A stretch of 14,470 nucleotides of DNA from the NCBI GenBank assembly GCA_947523045.1, contig CANNUR010000056.1, positions 1 to 14,470 of the forward strand, in the 5' to 3' direction. This stretch comes from an uncultured Prosthecobacter sp. Lineage in GTDB: Bacteria; Verrucomicrobiota; Verrucomicrobiia; Verrucomicrobiales; Verrucomicrobiaceae. The translations under genes were made by a program, and so were the position numbers. Position 1 is the stretch's first letter. Every line of letters begins with the position of its first letter. The notes under the pieces were generated by a model. That model worked only from the letters and a program-made list of their open reading frames with translations. It searched no databases and was not told the origin of the DNA. Positions 1 to 5,989 of the stretch are shown here, piece by piece.

Positions 1-360
1 TTGGAAACCGCTGAAGGGTTCGGCGGCGGTGACGATGGACAGGTGGATGACCCAGAGTGCGAGCAGCAGCGGCCCCTGCAGGCGGCCGGCAAAGATCAGC
101 AGGGCCAGGCCGAGGCCGATCCAGCACAGCAGGCGGCCGTCGAGGGTGGTCCAGCGCAGCAGGCTTGGATAGGCTGTCCAAAGCGACACGCCGCGCTCGG
201 CCTCAAGACTGCGCAGGTTTTCTGCCCACTCGCGCACCGGCAGCAGGCCGGCCTCACCGAACAGGCCCTGCCACTGCCAGGCCCAGGAGGCGAAGGTGAT
301 GGCGTAAACGATCGCCAGCAGGCGCGGGAAGAGCCAGCGCACGATGCGATAGCGGCTCAT
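1..360 (-). CDS. Lipase maturation factor (LMF1)-like membrane protein, N-terminal part, runs off left edge
   Basis: Translating the minus strand from the ATG at 360 gives 120 uninterrupted residues to the window edge, so the C-terminus is missing. The start MSRYRIVRWLFPRLLAIVYA, the motif WAWQWQGLFGEAGLLPVREW (about 26-45), a second hydrophobic stretch (about 78-112) and the ending with IHLSIVTAAEPFSGFQ match the pattern I know from the N-terminal half of the lipase maturation factor family. That is a polytopic membrane family described in animals as an ER chaperone for lipase dimers; bacterial members have no settled role. At least three hydrophobic helices are visible. The start lies 15 nt after the stop of the gene at 376-888, so the two are probably co-transcribed. 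No clear Shine-Dalgarno precedes the ATG. Family assignment is from memory of the motifs; function in this organism is unknown. Confidence 0.72.
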   Translation of the reverse strand, partial: MSRYRIVRWLFPRLLAIVYAITFASWAWQWQGLFGEAGLLPVREWAENLRSLEAERGVSLWTAYPSLLRWTTLDGRLLCWIGLGLALLIFAGRLQGPLLLALWVIHLSIVTAAEPFSGFQ

Positions 361-375
361 GGCGCGGCAGGTGGT

Positions 376-888
376 TCAACCGAGTTTGGCCAGGGCGGCC
401 GCGCGCGCGCGCAGGACGCGCTCATGGGTTTGTTCCTGCGCGTCGAGCCGGTCGAGGTGATCGAGCGCCTCGCGTGCCAGGCCGAGTTCGAGGTAGCCTT
501 CGGCCATGGCCAAGCGGCCTTCGAAATCGACGGCGGCATCGGGGGCCTCGGGCAGAACGACCGCCTCCAGGCGCGCGCTGGCGGGGTCAGCACCGGCGGC
601 GACGCGGTCGGCATCGGGTTCGGTTTTGGCGAGGTACACCCAGCCGTCGCCCTCGCGGTTGAGCCGCCACTGGTTGATCGTGATGACGATCACCAGGCCG
701 GCGATCGCCGTGGCGGTTTCCAGGATGAAGGGCGTGGCGAGCGCGCCGACCAGCATGGAGAAGGCGCGACCCACGACTTCACGTGCCGTGGCGCTGAAGA
801 CAAGCACGGCGACGCCGGCGGCCAGGGCGGCGACGGCGTACAGCAGCGGTGTGAGCCACCAGCGCGGGGGAAGTGCGGTCCTTGCCAT
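376..888 (-). CDS. Small two-helix membrane protein with a TPR-like C-terminal tail
   Basis: The product is 170 residues from ATG at 888. Hydrophobic segments at about 11-31 and 44-71 are likely transmembrane helices. They are followed by NQWRLNREGDGW and a soluble, charged tail. The last 50 residues (RLAMAEGYLELGLAREALDHL and beyond) look like one degenerate tetratricopeptide-type helical hairpin, which would suit protein-protein contact. I do not recognise a named family. The open frame extends upstream to 1113, but that part is antisense to mobA and lacks membrane-protein character, so the ATG at 888 is preferred. The downstream LMF-like gene begins 15 nt after its stop, so this may be a partner or assembly factor of that protein (inference). 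It is divergent from mobA, sharing an 83-bp spacer. Confidence 0.68.
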   Translation of the reverse strand: MARTALPPRWWLTPLLYAVAALAAGVAVLVFSATAREVVGRAFSMLVGALATPFILETATAIAGLVIVITINQWRLNREGDGWVYLAKTEPDADRVAAGADPASARLEAVVLPEAPDAAVDFEGRLAMAEGYLELGLAREALDHLDRLDAQEQTHERVLRARAAALAKLG

Positions 889-971
889 GGCGCACCCATA
901 ACCCGGTTTGCACTGGTTTCCAGTCGGCATTCCGTACTTGCCGGTGGCGGCGACCGGTCTTTGCTGGCGCC

Positions 972-1580
972 GTGACCGCCGCCCCCTTTGCCGCCCTGCT
1001 GCTTGCCGGAGGTCGTTCCGAGCGCATGGGCACGGACAAGGCCCGGCTGGTCTGGCAGGGGCAACCGCTGTGGCGCCTGCAGCTCGCCAAGCTGGCCGCG
1101 CTCGGGCCGGCACGCCTGCTCGTGGCCTGCCGCGAAGCCCAGGGCCTGCACACGGAGGCGCCGGTGCCGGACTGCGAGTGGGCCTTCGATCCGCCGGGCA
1201 GCGATGACGGCCCGCTCGGCGCGATCACCCGCGCCCTCGGGGACTTGCCCCTGCTGGTGCTGGCGGTGGACCTGCCGCGCTTGGAACCGGCCGTCTTGCT
1301 GGCCGACTGGCGCGCGCAGGCCGCGCCCGAGCGCAGCTTGTGCTGGCGCTCGGCACAGGGCTTGGAGCCGCTGGCGGCAATCTATGGGCCGGCCTTGCGG
1401 CCGCTGTTGCAGCAGGCCCTGGCGGAGCGCCGGCTCGGCCTGCAGAAGCTGCTGGGGGATGGTGCGGCGCAGGGGGCGCTGGTGGTGCGACCGGCCCCCG
1501 CGCAGGCCGGGCTCGACAATCTGAACACCCCGGAGGAGTGGGCTCGACAGCAAAAAGGCGGACCCGAGGGTCCGCCCTGA
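972..1580 (+). CDS. mobA: MobA-type molybdenum cofactor guanylyltransferase
   Basis: The product is 202 residues when the GTG at 972 is used; the nucleotide-binding motif LLLAGGRSERMGTDKA then begins at residue 9, as is usual for the family. Further family signs are DGPLGAI (about 79-85), the acidic metal-binding VDLP (99-102), EPLAAIY (132-138) and the near-terminal NLNTPEEW (183-190). MobA transfers GMP from GTP to molybdopterin to make the bis-MGD cofactor of molybdoenzymes such as DMSO reductase-type enzymes; it is cytoplasmic. No other molybdenum gene is in the window, so a related sugar-phosphate or MocA-type nucleotidyltransferase cannot be excluded. The gene converges on the sigma factor gene, whose stop lies 3 nt away. 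Its last ten codons (QQKGGPEGPP) are encoded by the sigma gene's terminator hairpin, so the C-terminal tail is probably not conserved. Confidence 0.8.
   Translation: MTAAPFAALLLAGGRSERMGTDKARLVWQGQPLWRLQLAKLAALGPARLLVACREAQGLHTEAPVPDCEWAFDPPGSDDGPLGAITRALGDLPLLVLAVDLPRLEPAVLLADWRAQAAPERSLCWRSAQGLEPLAAIYGPALRPLLQQALAERRLGLQKLLGDGAAQGALVVRPAPAQAGLDNLNTPEEWARQQKGGPEGPP
1552..1576 (-). terminator. Intrinsic terminator of the sigma factor gene, embedded in mobA
   Basis: On the minus strand, 7 nt after the sigma factor stop, there is a perfect 9-bp GC stem (GGCGGACCC with GGGTCCGCC, 1557-1565 and 1568-1576) with a 2-nt centre, effectively an 8-bp stem with a 4-nt loop. It is followed by five T residues (A run at 1552-1556 on the plus strand). 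This is a textbook Rho-independent terminator for leftward transcription. On the plus strand the hairpin has no trailing T run and encodes the end of mobA. Confidence 0.88.
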
Positions 1581-1583
1581 AGC

Positions 1584-2477
1584 TCACTTCTTGTCGTCGG
1601 CCGACGCCTTCTTCTTTTTCTTGGCGCCGGCGTTGCGCAGGGCCTTGGGGATCGGGTCCTCCTTTTTCTGCAGGGCGCGGCGCAGCTTGCGCAGGGCGAT
1701 GTTCTGCAGCTGGCGGATGCGCTCGCGGGTGACGCCGAACTCCTGGCCGACCTCCTCCAGCGTGCGCGGCTTCTGGCCGGCGAGGCCGAAGCGGGCGTCG
1801 ATGATCTTGCGTTCGCGCTCGTCGAGAACCGTCAGCAAGCCGTCGAGCTGGCTGTGCATGTTCTTGTGGCTGAGCAGGTCGAAGGGCGTCTGGGCGTTTT
1901 CGTCGCCGACGATTTCACCGAACTCGGTGCTGTCGTCGTCGCTGATCGGCGCGTCGAGCGAGGCCGGGCGCATCGAGGCGACCTTGAGCTGGCTGAGCTT
2001 GGCGCGGTCGATGCCGATTTCCTCGGACAGCTCGTCGTCGGTCGGCTCGCGGCCGAGTTCTTCGGACATCGCCATGGCGACACGGCGCATCTTGCTGATC
2101 TTGTCCACCATGTGGACGGGCAGACGAATTGTCTTCGACTGGTTGGCGAGGGCGCGCTTGATCGACTGCTTGATCCACCAGGCGGCGTAGGTGGAGAGCT
2201 TGCCGCCCTTGTTGGGGTCGAAGCGTTCGACGGCCTTCATCAGGCCGATGTTGCCCTCGGAAATGAGGTCGAGAAGCGGCAGTCCGTAGTTGGCGTAATC
2301 CTGGGCGATCTTGACGACGAGGCGCAGGTTGGCGCGGATCATGTGGGAGCGCGCCTCGGGGTCGCCGCGCTTGATGCGCTCGGCGAGATCGACCTCCTGC
2401 TCGGGAGTCAGCAAGTCCGTCTTGCCGATCTCACGCAGGTAGATCTTGATGCCTCCGTCGAGTTCCATGTTTGACAT
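1584..2477 (-). CDS. rpoD: Primary-type RNA polymerase sigma-70 factor (RpoD/SigA family)
   Basis: The product is 297 residues and directs RNA polymerase to promoters. Domains in order: region 1.2 (about 8-40, IKIYLREIGKTDLLTPEQE), region 2 (about 45-115) with the core-binding NLRLVVKIA and DLISEGNIGLMKAVERFDP and the promoter-melting/-10 segment STYAAWWIKQSIKRAL, region 3 (about 120-200), and region 4.2 helix-turn-helix TLEEVGQEFGVTRERIRQLQ (239-258). It lacks the long acidic region 1.1 of proteobacterial RpoD, like the short SigA or RpoS-like sigma factors. The C-terminus ends in a lysine-rich tail (KKKKKASADDKK). ATG at 2477 and an in-frame ATG at 2468 are both possible; neither has a Shine-Dalgarno. 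It is monocistronic with its own terminator. Whether it is the primary or a close stress-type group 2 sigma cannot be settled without the rest of the genome, so the symbol is provisional. Confidence 0.93.
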   Translation of the reverse strand: MSNMELDGGIKIYLREIGKTDLLTPEQEVDLAERIKRGDPEARSHMIRANLRLVVKIAQDYANYGLPLLDLISEGNIGLMKAVERFDPNKGGKLSTYAAWWIKQSIKRALANQSKTIRLPVHMVDKISKMRRVAMAMSEELGREPTDDELSEEIGIDRAKLSQLKVASMRPASLDAPISDDDSTEFGEIVGDENAQTPFDLLSHKNMHSQLDGLLTVLDERERKIIDARFGLAGQKPRTLEEVGQEFGVTRERIRQLQNIALRKLRRALQKKEDPIPKALRNAGAKKKKKASADDKK

Positions 2478-2700
2478 TTGCGGTGAGTGGTACGATGCAG
2501 TTTGGCGGTTCTTCTAGCGTCCCCGAGAAAAAGGGGGGCGGCAGTCTGACACAGGTTTGAGATTTTTCTTCCGTTTTTTGAAGCAACTTTTTTGCCAAAC
2601 TCAGGGCCGCGTCTGCAGGAACGGGACGGCAGGCAGGGAAACGCTTCGTGTGGCGACGCCTCCGTTCAACCCAATTTCCGCTTCGTCGTCAATTCCTTTT

Positions 2701-2778
2701 GCAGATTTTGACGGGGTTTTTTTCGGGTGAGGGAGGCGAATTTTTCCGGCGCACAGCCCTGCGGCGGGCAAAATCTGC
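2701..2778. repeat. Perfect 10-bp inverted repeat with 58-nt interior
   Basis: GCAGATTTTG at 2701-2710 is exactly complementary to CAAAATCTGC at 2769-2778. The interior holds a G4T7 tract (2713-2723). The arms could pair as the base of a structured RNA or mark the ends of a small element; no function is shown. Confidence 0.45.
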
Positions 2779-2780
2779 CG

Positions 2781-2809
2781 TTGCGCCCGGCGCTGGCCGG
2801 GCTTAAATT
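2781..2809 (+). promoter_or_regulatory. Possible promoter of the tRNA-Gly gene
   Basis: TTGCGC (2781-2786) and TTAAAT (2803-2808) are separated by 16 nt, and a start around 2815 would give a short tRNA leader. The spacer contains a 7-bp GC inverted repeat, GCCCGGC/GCCGGGC with a GCTG loop (2785-2802), which overlaps the -35 hexamer. The match to consensus is only moderate. Confidence 0.35.
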
Positions 2810-2831
2810 GATGACTGGTCCTCAGCAGTCC

Positions 2832-2905
2832 GCGGGTATAGCTTAATGGTAAAGTTCCAGCCTTCCACGCTGGCCATGTGGGTTCGATTCCCACTACCCG
2901 CTCCA
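2832..2905 (+). tRNA. tRNA-Gly(UCC) with encoded CCA
   Basis: The cloverleaf folds completely: acceptor GCGGGTA (2832-2838) with TACCCGC (2895-2901), D stem GCTT/AAGT, anticodon stem CCAGC/GCTGG (2857-2861, 2869-2873) with loop CTTCCAC, so the anticodon is TCC at 2864-2866. The T stem is GTGGG/CCCAC with loop TTCGATT. Discriminator T2902 is followed by a genomically encoded CCA (2903-2905). It reads glycine GGA and GGG codons. A protein gene starts 13 nt after the CCA, so the primary transcript is probably shared and needs 3' processing. Confidence 0.97.
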
Positions 2906-2918
2906 GCCTTCCCCTCCC

Positions 2919-3368
2919 GTGTCCCGCAGGCAGTCGCCCCCCGGTCTCGCTGACGCCCTCGCCGAGGTGCGCGACATTTACCGGGATCTCGCCGCGCGAC
3001 CGGCCGAGCGCGATTGCCGCTCGCTGGCCGGCTGCTGCCACTTCCGCCTGACCGGCCGCGCCCCCGTCTTGACCCGCGGCGAGGCCCTGCTCGCCGCCAA
3101 GGGCGTGCGCGCCGCCGGCCGCAAGCAGCTCAAGCCGCACCCGGACGGCGCCTGCCCGGCGCTCGGCGCCGACCAGCGCTGCACGATCTATGAGTTCCGG
3201 CCCTTCGGCTGCCGCACCCATTTCTGTGCGGCGGCCGGCGGCCTGCTTCCACGCCGCCAGGTGGCCGACCTCATCCAGCGCCTGGAGGCGCTCGACGAAC
3301 GGCTCGGGGGCGACGGCTCGCGCCCCTTCGAGGCGGCGGTGAGCGACGCCCTCGCCGGGGCTTTTTGA
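2919..3368 (+). CDS. YkgJ-family cysteine-cluster protein
   Basis: The product is 149 residues from a GTG at 2919. Seven cysteines are arranged as C33, C39-C40, C79, C88, C98 and C103, with the family hallmark ACPAL...CTIYEFRPFGCR in the middle. This is the pattern of the YkgJ/Fe-S-or-zinc cluster proteins (formerly UPF0153), which bind a metal through the cysteines; their biochemical role is not established. The start leaves only 13 nt after the tRNA CCA end, so there is no room for a Shine-Dalgarno; translation may begin at a near-leaderless processed end, or the true start is an in-frame GTG further in (for example near codon 17). It is followed by 48 nt and the cytochrome/WD40 gene on the same strand. 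Confidence 0.82.
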   Translation: MSRRQSPPGLADALAEVRDIYRDLAARPAERDCRSLAGCCHFRLTGRAPVLTRGEALLAAKGVRAAGRKQLKPHPDGACPALGADQRCTIYEFRPFGCRTHFCAAAGGLLPRRQVADLIQRLEALDERLGGDGSRPFEAAVSDALAGAF

Positions 3369-3416
3369 TCCCGGGCGATGGAAATACCGCCACGGTGCGC
3401 GTAGATTTCCCCTTCC

Positions 3417-4772
3417 GTGAAAGCCGTCGCCTGCCTGTTGTTTGCCCTCGTCCTGCCCGCCGCCGCCGCGCCGGTGTCCTTTGCCCGTCAGATCGTGCCG
3501 GTCCTCGCCGATCAGTGCCTGGAATGCCACCGCGCCGAGAAGGCCAAGGGGTCGTACCGCCTGGACACGGTCGAGCAGTTGCTGCGCCCGGGCGACAGCG
3601 GTGAGCCGCCCCTGATCGCTGGCAAGCCGGACGAGGGCGAACTGATGCGCCTCATCCTCACCCACGAGGAGGACGATCGCATGCCGAAGAAGGCCGATCC
3701 GCTGCCGGCGGCGCAGATCGAGCTGCTGCGCACCTGGATCGCCGAGGGGGCCGTTTTCGACGTCCCGGACCGGCGCACGCCGCTGGCCGGGCTGGTCGAG
3801 CAGGCCCCGCGTGAGCCGTCGCACGAGCGCTACCCGCGGCCGCTGCCGGTGACGGCGCTGGCGCTCAATGGCGACGGCAAGGTGCTGGTCACCAGTGGCT
3901 ATCACGAGGTGCTGGCCTGGAATCCCGAGGACGGCAAGCTGCGCGCCCGCATCGGCGACCTGCCCGAGCGCATTCTGGGGCTGAGTTTTGTCGCCGGCGG
4001 TCCGCTGCTGGCCGTGGCCGGCGGCTCGCCCGGCCGCTCCGGCGAGGTTTGGCTGGTCGATCTCGGCAAGGCGGGTGAACGCCGCCGTCTGGCCAGCCTG
4101 CGCGACTGCGCCCTCTGTGCGGTGACCACGCCCGACGGCAAGTTTTTGATCACCGGCGGTGCCGACAACCGGGTGCGCGGCTTTGCCCTGCCCGAGGGCC
4201 GGCCGCTCTGGGACGTCGAGGCCCATGCCGACTGGGTGCTGGCCCTGGCGGTCAGTCCCGATGGCCAACACGTCGCCACCGCCAGTCGCGACCGCACGGC
4301 GAAGGTGCTCGCCACCGCCACCGGCTCGGTCGAGGGCACCTTCACCGGTCACAGCGTGCCCGTGCTCAGCGTCGCCTTCAGCCCGGACAGTCGCGAGCTG
4401 ATCTCTGGCGGCAGCGATGGCGAACTGCGCCGCTGGGAGGTCAACGGCGCGGCGAAAAAGGACGGCAGCCTGCGCCCGGCCGGCCGTTCCGAGGCGCTGG
4501 CGCTCGGCTTTCTCGACGCCGGCAACGCCGTCGCCGCCACGGCCGATGGCGGCCTGCGGCGCCTCGACCTGAAAACCCGCAAAGTCACGGGTCCACTCAC
4601 GGCCCATGGCGACCGTCTCACGACCCTGCTGCTGCGCCCGCAGCCGGCCGGCACCCTGCTGATCAGTGCCAGCCACGACGGCGAGGTCCGCCTGACCGAC
4701 AGCGGCGGTGCCGAGCGCCGGCGTTGGGTTGCCAGTCCCGGCTGGGAAACGTCGCCGACGCAACGCCCCTAG
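3417..4772 (+). CDS. Secreted c-type cytochrome / WD40-repeat protein, probably truncated at C-terminus
   Basis: The product is 451 residues from GTG at 3417. A signal peptide (about 1-18, MKAVACLLFALVLPAAAA) leads to a planctomycete-type cytochrome c domain with the haem motif CLECH (34-38) and a candidate distal methionine in DDRMPKK (Met89). From about 143 on there are WD40-type blades, for example HADWVLALAVSPDGQHVATAS (270-290) and HSVPVLSVAFSPDSRELISG. This architecture is common in Verrucomicrobiota and Planctomycetota, where it accompanies periplasmic degradative systems; the exact role is unknown. The last blade begins (AERRRWVASPGW, 432-443) and then ends abruptly in ETSPTQRP, whereas the equivalent DWV at 272-274 is followed by a full strand. 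The frame thus stops inside a blade, at the point where the opposite-strand PEP-CTERM gene loses its stop. Confidence 0.85.
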   Translation: MKAVACLLFALVLPAAAAPVSFARQIVPVLADQCLECHRAEKAKGSYRLDTVEQLLRPGDSGEPPLIAGKPDEGELMRLILTHEEDDRMPKKADPLPAAQIELLRTWIAEGAVFDVPDRRTPLAGLVEQAPREPSHERYPRPLPVTALALNGDGKVLVTSGYHEVLAWNPEDGKLRARIGDLPERILGLSFVAGGPLLAVAGGSPGRSGEVWLVDLGKAGERRRLASLRDCALCAVTTPDGKFLITGGADNRVRGFALPEGRPLWDVEAHADWVLALAVSPDGQHVATASRDRTAKVLATATGSVEGTFTGHSVPVLSVAFSPDSRELISGGSDGELRRWEVNGAAKKDGSLRPAGRSEALALGFLDAGNAVAATADGGLRRLDLKTRKVTGPLTAHGDRLTTLLLRPQPAGTLLISASHDGEVRLTDSGGAERRRWVASPGWETSPTQRP

Positions 4773-5936
4773 GGCCGCCAGAAGCACCAGGGCGGGTCGC
4801 GAAGGCTCCGGCACGATCGTGAGGCTGCCGCTGCTGCTGAACGCCGAGACATCCCACTGCCAGCCTGGGGCAAAGCCGTCGGTCGGCAGGTCGAGCAGGC
4901 TCGAATGCAGCCCGGCGATGCCAGCGCCGGAGACAGCCGACCAGTCGAGCAGGTCAAAGACCAAGCCCAGGGCCGGGGTCGCCCCTGCCGCCCAGCCCAG
5001 CCGCAGGCTACCGGGCGTCAAGGCCGAGAGATCGAGCCGGCCTGCTCCGGCCGAGGCAAACACCAGACGGTCGCTGCTGCCACCCAGGCCCAACTCGAAG
5101 CTGAGGTCGGCGTCGACAGTGAAGACGGCGTCGCCGAGATCAGGTGCCAGGGTCAGCGTGCCGAGCCCGCCGTTTTCGCCGGGCAGACCGGGGGCGAGGG
5201 TGCCGGCCAGGGTCAGCGTCGCGTTGCCGGCGGGGGCCAGTCGGCCACTGCCGCCAAGGGTGGCACTCGCGGTCAGATGGAAAAACCCCGTGCCGGTGGC
5301 CGATCCCACATGGTTGCCGAGCAGCAGCGTGCCCGCCTGGACCGTGGTGCCGCCACTGTAGCTGCTGGCGGCATCCAGCCGCACGCTGCCGGCGCCGTCG
5401 AGGCTGAGGCCGTGGACGCCCGTGATCGGGATTTGCAGGTGCAGCAGGGCACCGGCCGAGGTTTCGAAACGATTGTCGGCTCCCAGAGCCAAGGTCAGGC
5501 CTCCGTTGGCACCGCGGAAAACGATCTGGGTCGGGGTGTTCACGAGGGTCAGGCCGGCGTGCAGGGTCAGGGTGCGCGCAAGAATGCCGCCACTGCCGTT
5601 GGCATCCACATGAAGAATCTCCGGCAACCCGTCGAGCGCCCCGTCAAAGGTGATGCGCCCGGCCGTCCGATTGCTGCCCAAGCTCATCTGGCCGAGCAGG
5701 GGGGTGCTGCCGTTGCGACTGGCGAAGTACAGTTCGGTACCCGCCGCCTGGGCCGGCAGTGCATCGCCCTGCCAGTTGGCAGCACTGTTCCAAGAGGTAC
5801 CCAGTCCGCTGGCGCCGCCATCCCAGACACTGGGGGCAGCCGTGCAGGTGGCCAAGCAACCGAGCCACAGGCCCGCACAGAGGCTGCGGGGGCGGATGCA
5901 GACCGACGGGCAGAGGGAAAAGCGGGAAGGTTGCAT
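4749..5936 (-). CDS. PEP-CTERM protein with autotransporter-associated beta-strand repeat; no proper stop
   Basis: From ATG at 5936 (GGAG four nt upstream) there are 396 residues to the end of the sorting signal. After a signal peptide ending about CTAAPSVWDGG come a beta-rich region and the autotransporter-repeat signature SGGTTVQAGTLLLGN...ATLGGSGRLAPAGN (about 194-238). The C-terminus has the full PEP-CTERM tripartite signal: VPEP, a hydrophobic helix ALVLLAALGAL, then RRRR ending at 4749. Such proteins are exported and handled by an exosortase, then anchored or released at the cell surface. A TTG at 5957 is an alternative start. The frame does not stop after RRRR but stays open to 2601, antisense to the WD40 gene, the YkgJ gene and the tRNA; that extension has no protein character, so I end the real part here and treat the 3' end as damaged. 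The gene may share a transcript with the amidohydrolase-like gene upstream (53-nt gap). Confidence 0.72.
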
Positions 5937-5989
5937 GAGGCTCCGCGAATTCCGCAAAGACTCACAGGTATTTACCTAAAATGAAAGCT
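5937..5989 (-). promoter_or_regulatory. AT-rich spacer with inverted repeats upstream of the PEP-CTERM gene
   Basis: This short AT-rich island contains AGGTA-TT-TACCT (5966-5977) and, overlapping the upstream stop, an imperfect repeat around AAAGCTTT (5981-5995). A weak leftward promoter TTCAAA (6000-5995), 16 nt, TAGGTA (5978-5973) can be drawn, which would let the PEP-CTERM gene be transcribed separately, with the small repeat at the start region as a possible operator. All of this is tentative. Confidence 0.28.

Larger units (their letters stand above)
2478..2831. other. Intergenic spacer between sigma factor gene and tRNA-Gly
   Basis: A 354-bp stretch without a convincing gene. The half next to the sigma gene is richer in A/T tracts than its surroundings (2560-2600) and should hold the leftward sigma promoter, but I see no clean -35/-10 pair there. 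The half next to the tRNA contains a separated 10-bp inverted repeat, a GC hairpin (2785-2802) and a likely rightward promoter, listed separately. A minus-strand frame stays open through this spacer but has no coding character. Confidence 0.6.

Noticed and set aside
1..975. Long plus-strand open frame over the left edge (324 codons)
   Set aside because: It is rich in Gln, Gly, Arg and Ala, with no recognisable motif or membrane pattern, and is antisense to two genes with clear hydrophobic helices and family motifs.
889..1113. Upstream extension of the two-helix membrane protein
   Set aside because: It overlaps mobA coding sequence in antisense and lacks conserved character; ATG at 888 gives a sensible N-terminus before the first helix.
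2832..2905. Peptide RVVGIEPTWPAWKAGTLPLS on the minus strand
   Set aside because: This is the well-known false protein produced by translating the antisense of a tRNA-Gly gene.
2601..4748. Continuation of the PEP-CTERM frame for about 715 codons
   Set aside because: It is exactly antisense to the WD40 gene, the YkgJ gene and the tRNA and has antisense-type composition. The natural protein end is the RRRR of the sorting signal.
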